Part shown: positions 26,065-34,012 of the stretch, in pieces
How positions within the stretch are numbered: position 1 is the stretch's first letter
Layout: each line of letters opens with the position of its first letter
Source: Candidatus Gastranaerophilales bacterium
GTDB lineage: Bacteria; Cyanobacteriota; Vampirovibrionia; Gastranaerophilales; Gastranaerophilaceae
Reading direction: 5' to 3'
Length of the DNA stretch: 64,000 nt
Assembly: GCA_944326545.1 (NCBI GenBank)
Contig: CALVEH010000005.1
Location: 62,001-126,000, forward strand
Notes under the pieces: generated by a model
Databases searched by the model: none
What the model was told of the DNA's origin: nothing
What the model saw: only the letters and a program-made list of their open reading frames with translations
Translations under genes and position numbers: made by a program

Positions 26065-26116
26065 ATTATACAAAACTCATTATACGATTGCAACTCGACA
26101 GCAGATGAGTTATACT
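26065..26116. promoter_or_regulatory. divergent promoters sharing one -35 hexamer
   Basis: The palindromic hexamer TTGCAA (26088-26093) reads the same on both strands. On the plus strand it is followed by 17 bases and TATACT (26111-26116), for hpf. On the minus strand it is followed by 17 bases and TATAAT (26070-26065), for the GH13 gene. Both spacers are exactly 17. Confidence 0.7.
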
Positions 26117-26147
26117 TAGTAAGTATCATTATTATTGGAGGCAATAC

Positions 26148-26513
26148 ATGCGCATTCACGTAAACGGAAAAAATATTGAAATCACTGATGCAATTAAAGC
26201 TTACACTAAGGAAAAGATTGGTAAAGTAGCTACTCATTATGACCAAATTGAAGCTATTGACGTTATGTTAACAGTAATTAAAAATCCTAGTGTTGCAGAA
26301 AACCACACAGCAGAAGTAACTTGTAAACTAGTTACAGGTTCTGTTCACGTAGCTGAAACTGCTGAGTCTATGTATGCAAGTATTGACCTTGTTGCTGATA
26401 AATTGGCAAGACAGGTTAAAAAGTTCAAAGATAAAAATCTTGGCAAATCAAAATTAGATTCTATCAGAACAGGCGCTGTAGCAGAAGAAGTTGCTGAAGA
26501 ATCAGCTGAATAA
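26148..26513 (+). CDS. hpf: ribosome hibernation promoting factor, short form
   Basis: Binds the 30S subunit and, in other bacteria, stalls ribosomes in stationary phase. The HPF/RaiA domain fills about residues 1-100 (MRIHVNGKNIEITDAIKAYTKEKIGKV, then TAEVTCKLVTGSVHVAE). The C-terminal tail is short, acidic and low-complexity. The 121-residue length puts it with short HPF/YfiA rather than the long form with a dimerising domain. GGAGG precedes the ATG. Transcription probably excludes that of the divergent GH13 gene because the two promoters share a -35 box. Confidence 0.9.
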   Translation: MRIHVNGKNIEITDAIKAYTKEKIGKVATHYDQIEAIDVMLTVIKNPSVAENHTAEVTCKLVTGSVHVAETAESMYASIDLVADKLARQVKKFKDKNLGKSKLDSIRTGAVAEEVAEESAE

Positions 26514-26524
26514 AATTGTCTGAG

Positions 26525-26608
26525 AAAAATTTGCGATAATGAACGTGAGCAAATTTTTGAAGTGACACTTTGAAACGGTGGTAAACGGGCGGAAATGTTC
26601 AGTTTGCC
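26525..26608 (+). ncRNA. structured 3' region of hpf, possible small RNA
   Basis: In the 242-bp gap after hpf, AAAAATTTGC (26525-26534) pairs perfectly with GCAAATTTTT (26549-26558). A G-rich stretch is then flanked by GGTAAAC (26580-26586) and GTTTGCC (26602-26608), which pair with one G-U. A strong terminator follows at 26636. This is either a long 3' untranslated region or a small RNA; I do not recognise a family. Confidence 0.35.
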
Positions 26609-26635
26609 GACACTAGATTAGATTTATGTTTTTAC

Positions 26636-26675
26636 AAAAAGAGCTTGTACACGATTGGTGTTACAAGCTCTTTTT
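26636..26675 (+). terminator. strong rho-independent terminator
   Basis: AAAAAGAGCTTGTA pairs perfectly with TACAAGCTCTTTTT around a 12-base loop, with the T run on the plus strand. It ends transcription from hpf and the structured region behind it. The A run on the other side would also allow minus-strand activity. Confidence 0.9.
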
Positions 26676-26755
26676 AGTATGTAAACAACAGGGCTATTTT
26701 ATAACTTTTATAATCAATTTATCGTGACAATTATCCAAGCAAAAGGAGAATTGTT

Positions 26756-27772
26756 ATGACAAAAATTGTTTATTTTGATGTTCAAGAGAATGAAACAGAT
26801 TTTTTAAAAGAACATAATGAAGGCAAATACGATTATGCTCTTACACAAGGTTCTTTAAATGACCTTAACCCTTTAAAAGACAGCTATAAAAAAGCTGAGA
26901 TAATTTCTGTGTTTACGACCTCTAGAGTTGATGAAAGAGTGTTAGGTCAGTTTGAAAACTTAAAACTTATTGCACTAAGGTCTGTAGGGTTTAATCATAT
27001 AGATTTGGAATATTGCAACAGAAATAATATTTTTGTTGTTAATACCCCAAATTATGGTAATAAAAGTGTTGCAGAGTTTGCATTCGGTTTGATGCTTGAT
27101 GTATGCAGAAAAATTACTAAATCTTATATGGACTTTAAAGATATGGAAGTTGTTCCACAAAAGCTTATAGGGTCTGAGCTAGGTGGAAAAACTGTAGGTG
27201 TCATTGGGCTTGGTGCAATCGGTAGTGAGTTTGCTAGGCTTGCTTATGGCTTTGATATGGAAATATTGGGCTATGATAAATATCCAAGATATGAACTGTC
27301 TGACCAATATAATGTCAGATTTGTGGATTTTGACACCTTGCTTGAACAGTCCGATTTTATTTCTATTCACACCCCATTAACTCCTGAAAACAGGCATATG
27401 TTTAATGATGAAAGCTTTAAAAAAATGAAAAATTCATCAATTTTGATAAATACTGCACGTGGCGAACACATTGACACTATGGCTCTTTATAATGCCATAA
27501 GCAAAAAACAAATTGCTGGAGCGGGTCTTGATGTTGTTGAAAGTGAAGAAACCTTGTCAGACCCTGAGTATTTGATTGATATAAATAAACTCAATGAATG
27601 TGCATTAAAACAGACTATTTTAAATACTCGTTTGCAGCAATTACCTAATGTCATAATTACCCCCCACATTGCTTATAACACTAAAGAAGCAATCTATAGA
27701 ATATTAAGTACTACTATGTCTAATATAAGTGCTTTTTTAGAGGGGAATTTGCAAAATTGCGTTAATAAATAG
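26756..27772 (+). CDS. D-isomer 2-hydroxyacid dehydrogenase (D-lactate type)
   Basis: A NAD-dependent dehydrogenase of 338 residues. The nucleotide-binding GVIGLGAIGSEFARL lies at about 145-160. The catalytic Arg is in NTARGEHID, Glu in the VVESEE region and His in ITPHIAYNT, the three residues of the family. LRSVGFNHIDL and SVAEFAFGLML are close to bacterial fermentative D-lactate dehydrogenases. Reduction of pyruvate to D-lactate is the likely role. AAAAGGAG precedes the ATG. It stands alone between two terminated units. Confidence 0.85.
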   Translation: MTKIVYFDVQENETDFLKEHNEGKYDYALTQGSLNDLNPLKDSYKKAEIISVFTTSRVDERVLGQFENLKLIALRSVGFNHIDLEYCNRNNIFVVNTPNYGNKSVAEFAFGLMLDVCRKITKSYMDFKDMEVVPQKLIGSELGGKTVGVIGLGAIGSEFARLAYGFDMEILGYDKYPRYELSDQYNVRFVDFDTLLEQSDFISIHTPLTPENRHMFNDESFKKMKNSSILINTARGEHIDTMALYNAISKKQIAGAGLDVVESEETLSDPEYLIDINKLNECALKQTILNTRLQQLPNVIITPHIAYNTKEAIYRILSTTMSNISAFLEGNLQNCVNK

Positions 27773-27828
27773 CCTAAAAATTCTTGAAATATTACGTATC
27801 TGTAAGATTTTGAGAAAATTGTTTGTAT

Positions 27829-27870
27829 TGGTTTTTTGTTCATGATAAGCTTTCTTTTACGAGAAAACCA
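27829..27870 (+). promoter_or_regulatory. hairpin in the rpsF leader
   Basis: TGGTTTT (27829-27835) pairs with AAAACCA (27864-27870), a few bases before the ribosome binding site of rpsF. In several bacteria the S6-S18 pair represses its own operon through a leader hairpin. The CCG bulge known from that motif is not evident here, so the link is weak. Confidence 0.3.
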
Positions 27871-27884
27871 TAAGGAGCAAAAAA

Positions 27885-28181
27885 GTGAGAAAATACGAAT
27901 TACTTTCAATTATTAAACCTAATATGGATGCAGAAGAAGCAGATAAAGTAATAGCTAAGATTGAAGAAGCTGTTAAAGCTTTAGGCGGTAGCGTTACTTC
28001 TACTGACAAAATGGGCAGAAAAAAATTGGCTCATGACATCCAAAACTTCAGAGACGGACATTATGTTGCACAAAAACTTGAATTAGCACCTGAAAAAGTT
28101 GCTGAGTTCAAAAGACAATTGAGCTTAAATGACAACATTTTAAGAACAATGTTTATGGAACAATCAAAAGTTAGCGCATAG
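27885..28181 (+). CDS. rpsF: 30S ribosomal protein S6
   Basis: Small-subunit protein that pairs with S18 on the platform. The 98 residues begin with GTG: RKYELLSIIKPNMDAEEAD and MGRKKLAHDIQNFRDGHYV are characteristic. TAAGGAG precedes the GTG. It is first of the conserved rpsF-ssb-rpsR operon, all on the plus strand with gaps of 23 and 55 bp. Confidence 0.98.
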   Translation: MRKYELLSIIKPNMDAEEADKVIAKIEEAVKALGGSVTSTDKMGRKKLAHDIQNFRDGHYVAQKLELAPEKVAEFKRQLSLNDNILRTMFMEQSKVSA

Positions 28182-28204
28182 TCAGGAAAATTAGGAGATA
28201 ATAA

Positions 28205-28606
28205 ATGAGCTTAGCTAAAGCAGTTATATCTGGTACGGTATATAGAGCACCCGAAAAACGTTTTACTTCAAACAACGTTCCTATTTCTGCGTTTGCTTTA
28301 AATATCTCCGAAACTGAAGAAACATTGGTTAGAGTTATTGCTAAAGGCAATCTTGCTCAAACTGTTGAAGATTCTATCAACAAGGGTGACAGGGTTGTTG
28401 TTGAAGGCAGACTTCAAAACAATACGGTGAAAGGCGAAGACGGCTCTGAAAAAAGAATAGTAGAGATTGATGCATTCGCAATGGAAAAACTTGGCGGTGG
28501 CTCAGTTTCTGCTCCATCTTCTAAACCTTCACCAGATTCATTAGTCCAATTTGGACAAACCGATTTCTCGGACGACTTGATAGGCGAGGACGAAATCCCG
28601 TTTTAA
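28205..28606 (+). CDS. ssb: single-stranded DNA-binding protein
   Basis: One OB-fold domain (about 1-100), then a short linker and the acidic tip DEIPF that recruits replication and repair proteins. It has 133 residues, slightly short because the linker is only about 25 residues. The N-terminus MSLAKAVISGTVYRAPEKRF is less canonical than usual but the fold and tail fit. Placed between rpsF and rpsR as in most bacteria; TAGGAG precedes the ATG. Confidence 0.95.
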   Translation: MSLAKAVISGTVYRAPEKRFTSNNVPISAFALNISETEETLVRVIAKGNLAQTVEDSINKGDRVVVEGRLQNNTVKGEDGSEKRIVEIDAFAMEKLGGGSVSAPSSKPSPDSLVQFGQTDFSDDLIGEDEIPF

Positions 28607-28661
28607 GAGTTAGTTCGGGCGCAAACGCCACGTTACAGATTAAATAGAAAAGGAAAAAACA

Positions 28662-28892
28662 ATGGCAAGACCACAAATCGACAAAAACAAAAGAAAAAGC
28701 TGCAATTTCTGTGCAGATAAAGTTGAAGTTATCGACTACAAAGATGCACAAAAAATTAGAAGATATTTAACAGAAGCAGGTAAAATCCTTCCTAGAAGAA
28801 TTACAGGAACTTGCGCTAAACACCAAAGAATGTTAGCAAGAGCTGTTAAAAAAGCTAGAGAAGCTGCTTTAATCAATTATGTTTACGACTAA
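28662..28892 (+). CDS. rpsR: 30S ribosomal protein S18
   Basis: A 76-residue S18. CNFC at the N-terminal part and [26 protein letters not shown] at the C-terminal part are diagnostic. CNFC together with Cys and His in TGTCAKH would fit a zinc-binding (C+) form of S18. It is the last gene of the operon and is followed by a strong terminator. Confidence 0.98.
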   Translation: MARPQIDKNKRKSCNFCADKVEVIDYKDAQKIRRYLTEAGKILPRRITGTCAKHQRMLARAVKKAREAALINYVYD

Positions 28893-28915
28893 TAAGTTGC
28901 AAAATAATTTGAATA

Positions 28916-28946
28916 AAAAAGACACCTTTATGGGTGTCTTTTTTTT
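28916..28946 (+). terminator. terminator of the rpsF-ssb-rpsR operon
   Basis: AAAAAGACACC pairs with GGTGTCTTTTT around a short TTTATG loop and is followed by a run of eight T. Confidence 0.92.
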
Positions 28947-28990
28947 GATACAATTTTATTATCTCAGGGTGTTTAGAAAGATTTTGAATT

Positions 28991-30964
28991 ATGAAAGAAA
29001 CTGTTTATACATTAACCGATAAAATTGATAACGATTTAGCTTGTACTTGTCTTTCAGAACAAGAAAGGTCTGAAATAGTTCGTGAGTTAAAGCCGTTGTT
29101 GAGTAAAGATGCGATAGTCCTTGCTCAAATTAATCCAACGTCAGGTGATGTTAGAGGTAATGCGCTAAAAGCCTTTGAGTGGATTAAATGGGCTCAAAAA
29201 TTAGAAGTTAATGCAATAGTTTTTCCTGAAATGTATTTGATTGGTTATCCTATTGGGGATTTTATAGACAGATTCCCTCTTGTTGTTGAAGAAAATATTG
29301 AGTGGCTAGAAGTGTTAGCTAAAAAAACTGATGATAAAACAAAGGTAATAATTGGCTTTGTTGAGTTTAATAAAAGCAAAAAGGGTAAGAAATATTATAA
29401 TTCTATTGCCGTGTTGGCAGGCGGTAAAATAGAGCGAGTTATCAGAAAATCATTGTTACCAAATTATGCAGAATTTAATGATTACAGACACTTTGAACCA
29501 GCACCCGTTGACAGTTTAAACAGAATTACAAATATAGGTGACGACAAAGCAGGTATAATTGTTTGCGAAGACGGATGGAATGATTTTGATTTCTTTGATA
29601 AAAATCTTTATTCCGTTGACCCTGTGGAAGTTGTTGTAAATGAACAGCATCCTGATTTCCTTTTAAACTGTTCATCTTCTATAACAAGAGCAAAAAAAGA
29701 ACAGTTAAAGCACAATATGTTAGGATTTGCTGCTAAAAAACACGCTACTCCTATCGTTTATGTAAATCAGGTTGGGTCAAACGAGTGTGTTTCATTTGAA
29801 GGTGCTTCAAGAGTTTACGACAAAGACGGAAAACTTGTTGCTATGGCAAAATCTTATAGTGAACAGTTTTTCATTGTTTCACCAACAATGGGCGGAAAAA
29901 TTTCTCCTTTACCTAACGGTTTGGAAAAAACATTGAATTCTCAAAAAGCGTTCACTTTGGATCATGAGCCTGATTTAGAAAGGACATATTTAACAATAGT
30001 TCAATCGATAAGAGATTATTTTAAAAAGACCGGCTTTAAAAGAGCTGTATTGGGACTTTCAGGCGGTCTCGATTCTACAGTAAGTGCTGTGCTTTTGGCT
30101 GATGCATTGGGTGCTGAAAACGTTTTTGGCATAAGTATGCCGTCTAAAATAACAAGTGTGGAAAGTAAAAACGATGCCCGTGAGTTGGCTGAAAATCTTG
30201 GGATTAATTTTACTGAAGTTTCGATAAAGGATATGTTTGATTCGACAAGAAGCAAATTTGACGAAGTATTTGATTCCATTGACGCTCAATGGAATTGCAG
30301 ATATAAAGAATGTTTTACAAATGATAATATTCAGGCCCGTTCTAGAGCATTGATTTTATGGGGTGTTGCAAATGAGTTTCAATCTTGTTTGCCGATTGCT
30401 ACATCTGATAAGTCTGAGCTTTATATGGGGTATGCAACAATAAACGGCGATATGTCAGGCGGGTTTGCTCCTTTAGCTGACGTTTCAAAGACTAAGCTTT
30501 TTGCCCTTGCCAGATGGCTGAATAAAAACAGAGCTGAAAAAAATGCTATTCCTGAGGCTATTATAGCGAAACGTCCAGGGGCTGAGCTTGCTATTAACCC
30601 TAAAACAGGCAAGCCATTGTTAGCTGAAGAAGCTCTTATGCCATACGAGTTTTTGGATGAGGTTATTTGGCGTGTTGAAAACTTGCAACAAACAATCGGT
30701 GATATGATGCAAGCAGAATTTTTACATGAGAAGCATCTTGCTCAAGAAGGTACTCCTCTGAGCAAAGAGCAAAAAATGGAGTGGCTGAAAAAATTCTTTA
30801 GAAGAATGTCAACATCTTTATACAAATGGACAATAATGCCGCCTTCTCCGATTGTTGACGCTCGTTCAATTAATAAAGCTGAATACAGACATCCTGTTAT
30901 AGCTTCAAAAATAAACTATAACAAAACCACTTTTGAAGAAAAGTTGCAAGAATTATCAAAATAA
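28991..30964 (+). CDS. nadE: glutamine-dependent NAD+ synthetase
   Basis: Last step of NAD synthesis, using ammonia channelled from glutamine. The N-terminal nitrilase-type amidase (about 40-300) has the triad Glu80 (VFPEMYL), Lys153 (RKSLLPN) and Cys192 (IVCEDGW). The C-terminal synthetase domain has the ATP-pyrophosphatase loop LGLSGGLDSTV at about 355-365. The 657 residues match the long two-domain form found in actinobacteria and eukaryotes. About 38 residues precede the first conserved strand. It ends at a hairpin shared with the convergent mtnA. Confidence 0.96.
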   Translation: MKETVYTLTDKIDNDLACTCLSEQERSEIVRELKPLLSKDAIVLAQINPTSGDVRGNALKAFEWIKWAQKLEVNAIVFPEMYLIGYPIGDFIDRFPLVVEENIEWLEVLAKKTDDKTKVIIGFVEFNKSKKGKKYYNSIAVLAGGKIERVIRKSLLPNYAEFNDYRHFEPAPVDSLNRITNIGDDKAGIIVCEDGWNDFDFFDKNLYSVDPVEVVVNEQHPDFLLNCSSSITRAKKEQLKHNMLGFAAKKHATPIVYVNQVGSNECVSFEGASRVYDKDGKLVAMAKSYSEQFFIVSPTMGGKISPLPNGLEKTLNSQKAFTLDHEPDLERTYLTIVQSIRDYFKKTGFKRAVLGLSGGLDSTVSAVLLADALGAENVFGISMPSKITSVESKNDARELAENLGINFTEVSIKDMFDSTRSKFDEVFDSIDAQWNCRYKECFTNDNIQARSRALILWGVANEFQSCLPIATSDKSELYMGYATINGDMSGGFAPLADVSKTKLFALARWLNKNRAEKNAIPEAIIAKRPGAELAINPKTGKPLLAEEALMPYEFLDEVIWRVENLQQTIGDMMQAEFLHEKHLAQEGTPLSKEQKMEWLKKFFRRMSTSLYKWTIMPPSPIVDARSINKAEYRHPVIASKINYNKTTFEEKLQELSK

Positions 30965-30993
30965 GCTTTTGGTTATAAACCAAAAGCTTTTTT
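30963..30993. terminator. terminator of nadE, lying inside the 3' end of mtnA
   Basis: AAGCTTTTGGTT (30963-30974) pairs perfectly with AACCAAAAGCTT (30978-30989) over a 3-base loop, with six T after it on the plus strand. The right arm and loop are also the last codons (Lys-Ala-Phe-Gly-Leu-stop) of mtnA on the minus strand, so one sequence serves as terminator and coding DNA. Confidence 0.85.
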
Positions 30994-32037
30994 AATAGAT
31001 TCGTTATAAGGCGGATAAAGCACGCCTTTTTCTGTGATAATTCCTTTTATAAGACTTGCCGGAGTTACGTCAAAACCAGGGTTTATTACGTTAATACCTT
31101 CAGCGCATACAGCTTTGCCGTTAATGTGAGTAACTTCCTCGTGGCTTCTTTCTTCTATTGGTATTTCTTTACCTGTTTCTATAGATGTATCGATTGTAGA
31201 TAAAGGTGCTGCTATATAGAAAGGAACATTGTGGTAATTTGCTACAATTGCAAGGTTGTAAGTTCCTATTTTGTTTGCAGTATCTCCGTTTGAGGCGATT
31301 CTGTCAGCACCAACAACAACCATATCTATCATACCTTTGTTCATAAAGTATCCGCTCATACCATCTGTAATGAGGGTTACTGGTATTCCATCCATAGCAA
31401 GTTCAAATGTTGTTATTCTTGCACCTTGTTGACGCGGTCTTGTCTCGTCTGCAAAAACTTGTATTGTGTTATCGTTTGCAAAAGCAGATCGAACAACACC
31501 GAGTGCTGTACCATAGCCTACAGTAGCAAGTGCACCTGCGTTGCAGTGAGTGAGAATTGTTGCTCCTTTTTTAGGAACGAGTTCAGCTCCAAAGTCACCG
31601 ATTTTTTTGTTAATTTCTATATCTTCGTTTTCAAGCTTAATTCCGTGTTCAATAAGCATTTGAACCATTTCATTTACAGATTTGTTGCTGTCTTTTATGA
31701 AATCAAATTGCTTATCAACTGCCCACATAAGGTTTACTGCTGTAGGACGTGAGCTTTTTAAGTATTCAGCTTTTTCTTTTAATTCTTTTAAAAACGTGTC
31801 TTTGTTTTGTGTTTTTTGTGCAATTTCAAGAGCAGCAAGAGCCATACCGTGTGCGCCGGCAATGCCTATTGCAGGGGCGCCTCTTACTATCATAGTTTTT
31901 ATTGCATTGTACATATCATCAGATGTTGTTATATCAACAAGTTTGTACTCGTAAGGTATAACAAGCTGATCCACCATTCTTGATACGTTTTTATCTTTAA
32001 TCCATTCTATAGTTTTTATTTTTGACTTAAAATCCAT
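30973..32037 (-). CDS. mtnA: S-methyl-5-thioribose-1-phosphate isomerase
   Basis: Isomerises methylthioribose 1-phosphate to methylthioribulose 1-phosphate in the methionine salvage or a related shunt. It is of the eIF2B-alpha-like fold with 354 residues. GAPAIGIAGAHGMA, the catalytic Cys in TILTHCNAGALATVGYGTALG, VFADETRPRQQGARIT and the catalytic Asp in VGADRIASNGDTANKIGTY are all present. No other salvage gene (mtnB, C, D, K or N) lies in the window. It is the last gene of the ruvC operon, 20 bp after a membrane protein gene. Confidence 0.93.
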   Translation of the reverse strand: MDFKSKIKTIEWIKDKNVSRMVDQLVIPYEYKLVDITTSDDMYNAIKTMIVRGAPAIGIAGAHGMALAALEIAQKTQNKDTFLKELKEKAEYLKSSRPTAVNLMWAVDKQFDFIKDSNKSVNEMVQMLIEHGIKLENEDIEINKKIGDFGAELVPKKGATILTHCNAGALATVGYGTALGVVRSAFANDNTIQVFADETRPRQQGARITTFELAMDGIPVTLITDGMSGYFMNKGMIDMVVVGADRIASNGDTANKIGTYNLAIVANYHNVPFYIAAPLSTIDTSIETGKEIPIEERSHEEVTHINGKAVCAEGINVINPGFDVTPASLIKGIITEKGVLYPPYNESIKKAFGL

Positions 32038-32057
32038 TCCTTAGTTCCTTTATAAAT

Positions 32058-32534
32058 TTATTCTTCTATTTCAATATCAGTTTTTGTTTCATCAGGTTTT
32101 GCTTCAAGTTGGTTATATACAAACATTGTAACCATACCTGTGAATGCATTTAACAAAGAATTCAACAATGCTACAAAGAAAACTGACATAATAAGGACAA
32201 AAAATCCTGAACGAAACAGCATGCTGACTCCAAGATAAAAAGAACCTTTATAGATTAATGCAATAATCGTAGCCAATGGTATAAATGATACGGAAAAACC
32301 TAAAAATGAAATAAAACCGATTATTGCACCGTACATAGCACCTTGTTTTATATCAAGTATTCCAATCATTTCCATCTTTTTCATATAGTACAATATTGCC
32401 GGTGCGGATAGTATTAACAATGCAAAAAATGAGAAATTGCAAATAAACGGTATTATCGTTAATACACCTAATACCAAACCGAGAATTGCTGATAATATAC
32501 ACATTTGTTTAAATAAAAGTTCTTTTAAAAGCAT
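32058..32534 (-). CDS. hypothetical membrane protein, 158 aa
   Basis: Not recognised. Four membrane segments are visible: about 10-32, 35-50, 62-92 and 103-135. The tail is charged and acidic (KPDETKTDIEIEE). There are no catalytic motifs. It lies between ruvC (47 bp upstream) and mtnA (20 bp downstream) and is probably in the same transcript. This size and arrangement is common in small bacterial integral membrane proteins of unknown role. Confidence 0.6.
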   Translation of the reverse strand: MLLKELLFKQMCILSAILGLVLGVLTIIPFICNFSFFALLILSAPAILYYMKKMEMIGILDIKQGAMYGAIIGFISFLGFSVSFIPLATIIALIYKGSFYLGVSMLFRSGFFVLIMSVFFVALLNSLLNAFTGMVTMFVYNQLEAKPDETKTDIEIEE

Positions 32535-32581
32535 TTTTTCTTCCTTTTTTGTTTGTATAGTTATATTTTATAATAAAGTTA

Positions 32582-33079
32582 TCAAGATATACATCTTAGT
32601 TCAACTTCATAGTTTCTTGCGTGGCATACGGCAATAGCTATTGAGTCCACTGTGTCGTCAAGTTTGGGCCAAACATTTCCGTTTGTTTGAACCATCTGTC
32701 TTACAGCTTCTGCTACCTCTTGCTTTTCTGCTCGTCCATATCCTGTAATAGTCTGTTTTACGACTATTGGTGTGTATTCGTAAGCCTTTACATCGTATTT
32801 TTCAAGAGTCATAAGAATAATTCCTCTTGCTTGCGCTACAGGAATTATTGTTTTCTGGTTCTTGAAAAAATATAGCTTTTCAACACCAGCGCAGTCAGGT
32901 TTGTATGTCTTTATAATTTCTTCCATATCTTGGGAAATTTCTAAAAGACGTCCTGCATCCGATTTGTTTTTGTCTGTTTGTATTGACCCTGATGCAACAA
33001 GATTGTAAGTATCATCAATGACATCAATGATACTGTATCCCACTATAGCTATTCCGGGGTCAAGTCCTAATATTCTCAT
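32582..33079 (-). CDS. ruvC: crossover junction endodeoxyribonuclease RuvC
   Basis: Resolves Holliday junctions with RuvAB. It has 165 residues of RNase H fold with the acidic active-site set: Asp7 in LGLDPGIAIVGY, Glu in GVEKLYFFKN and the Asp pair in LDDTVDSIAIA. FFKNQKTIIPVAQARGI is the RuvC basic region. A TATAAT box (33092-33087 on the minus strand) ends 7 nt before the ATG, with no Shine-Dalgarno, so the mRNA may be leaderless. ruvA and ruvB are not in the window. Confidence 0.96.
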   Translation of the reverse strand: MRILGLDPGIAIVGYSIIDVIDDTYNLVASGSIQTDKNKSDAGRLLEISQDMEEIIKTYKPDCAGVEKLYFFKNQKTIIPVAQARGIILMTLEKYDVKAYEYTPIVVKQTITGYGRAEKQEVAEAVRQMVQTNGNVWPKLDDTVDSIAIAVCHARNYEVELRCIS

Positions 33080-33193
33080 AAGTATAATTATAGTGTATAG
33101 ATATCGAAAAACAAATTTGTATTATTTTGAAATATAAAACTGTTTTTTGCTGTATTATTATAATAAGTGTTTACCAAAAAGTAGAGAGTTGTT

Positions 33194-34012
33194 ATGAACA
33201 AATTAGAAAAAAAGATGCTTGATACCCTTCTTGATTTAAAAGAAAATCATCACGTTGTTGGGGTAAAGGCAGAATTTGAAGCAGAAGGCACAAGAATGGA
33301 AGAAGCCTTGAGACTCAAAGAAGTTGTGACAAAAGCAGGGCTGGAATTAACCATAAAGGTAGGTGGCTGTGAGGCAATAAAAGATATGTTTGATGCCAGA
33401 GTTATTGGGGTCAATACCATAGTTGCTCCTATGATTGAAACTGATTATGCTATGCAAAAATATGTTCAGGCAACTCATTTTGTTTTTCCTGAAGATGAAC
33501 ATAAAAACACAAAATTCCTTTGTAATATAGAAACAATTACCGGTTATAACAATCTTGATAAGATTATTGCAAACCCTGCGTTTAAGAGTATTACAGGTGT
33601 TGTCTTCGGCAGAACTGATATGACAGGCTCATTAGGAATGAGCAAGGATGATATAAATCATGACAAGATTCTAGAATATGCTTGTGTTATTGCAAAAAAA
33701 ATGCAAGAAAATAACAAAGAAATGGTTATTGGCGGCGGTGTTTCGGCTATGTCATTACCTTTCTTTAAAAAATTGCCAAAAGGTGCACTGACAAGGTTTG
33801 AAACACGAAAAGTTATTTTTAATGCTCAAGATGCAATTGCTGATGATGATACAGATAAAGGTATTTTAAAGGCTGTTGGCTTTGAGCTTATGTGGATAAA
33901 AAACAAGCAGAATTTTTATAACGCAATTTCTCAAGAAGATATAAAAAGAATAGAAGTCTTGGAATCAAGATACAAAGATTCAATTAGAGAGGCCGGAGGC
34001 GCTATTGAATAA
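33194..34012 (+). CDS. HpcH/HpaI-type aldolase / citrate-lyase-like protein
   Basis: A TIM-barrel lyase of the HpcH/HpaI-CitE superfamily with 272 residues. VAPMIET on one strand and FGRTDMTGSLGM on another are the metal- and keto-acid-binding signatures, and VGVKAEFEAEGTRMEEA is at the N-terminus. It probably cleaves or forms a 2-oxo acid with pyruvate or a related donor. It overlaps the next gene, with the TTG start of the HAD gene inside its end, so the two are coupled. Relatives are often found in surface polysaccharide loci; the substrate is unknown. Confidence 0.78.
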   Translation: MNKLEKKMLDTLLDLKENHHVVGVKAEFEAEGTRMEEALRLKEVVTKAGLELTIKVGGCEAIKDMFDARVIGVNTIVAPMIETDYAMQKYVQATHFVFPEDEHKNTKFLCNIETITGYNNLDKIIANPAFKSITGVVFGRTDMTGSLGMSKDDINHDKILEYACVIAKKMQENNKEMVIGGGVSAMSLPFFKKLPKGALTRFETRKVIFNAQDAIADDDTDKGILKAVGFELMWIKNKQNFYNAISQEDIKRIEVLESRYKDSIREAGGAIE

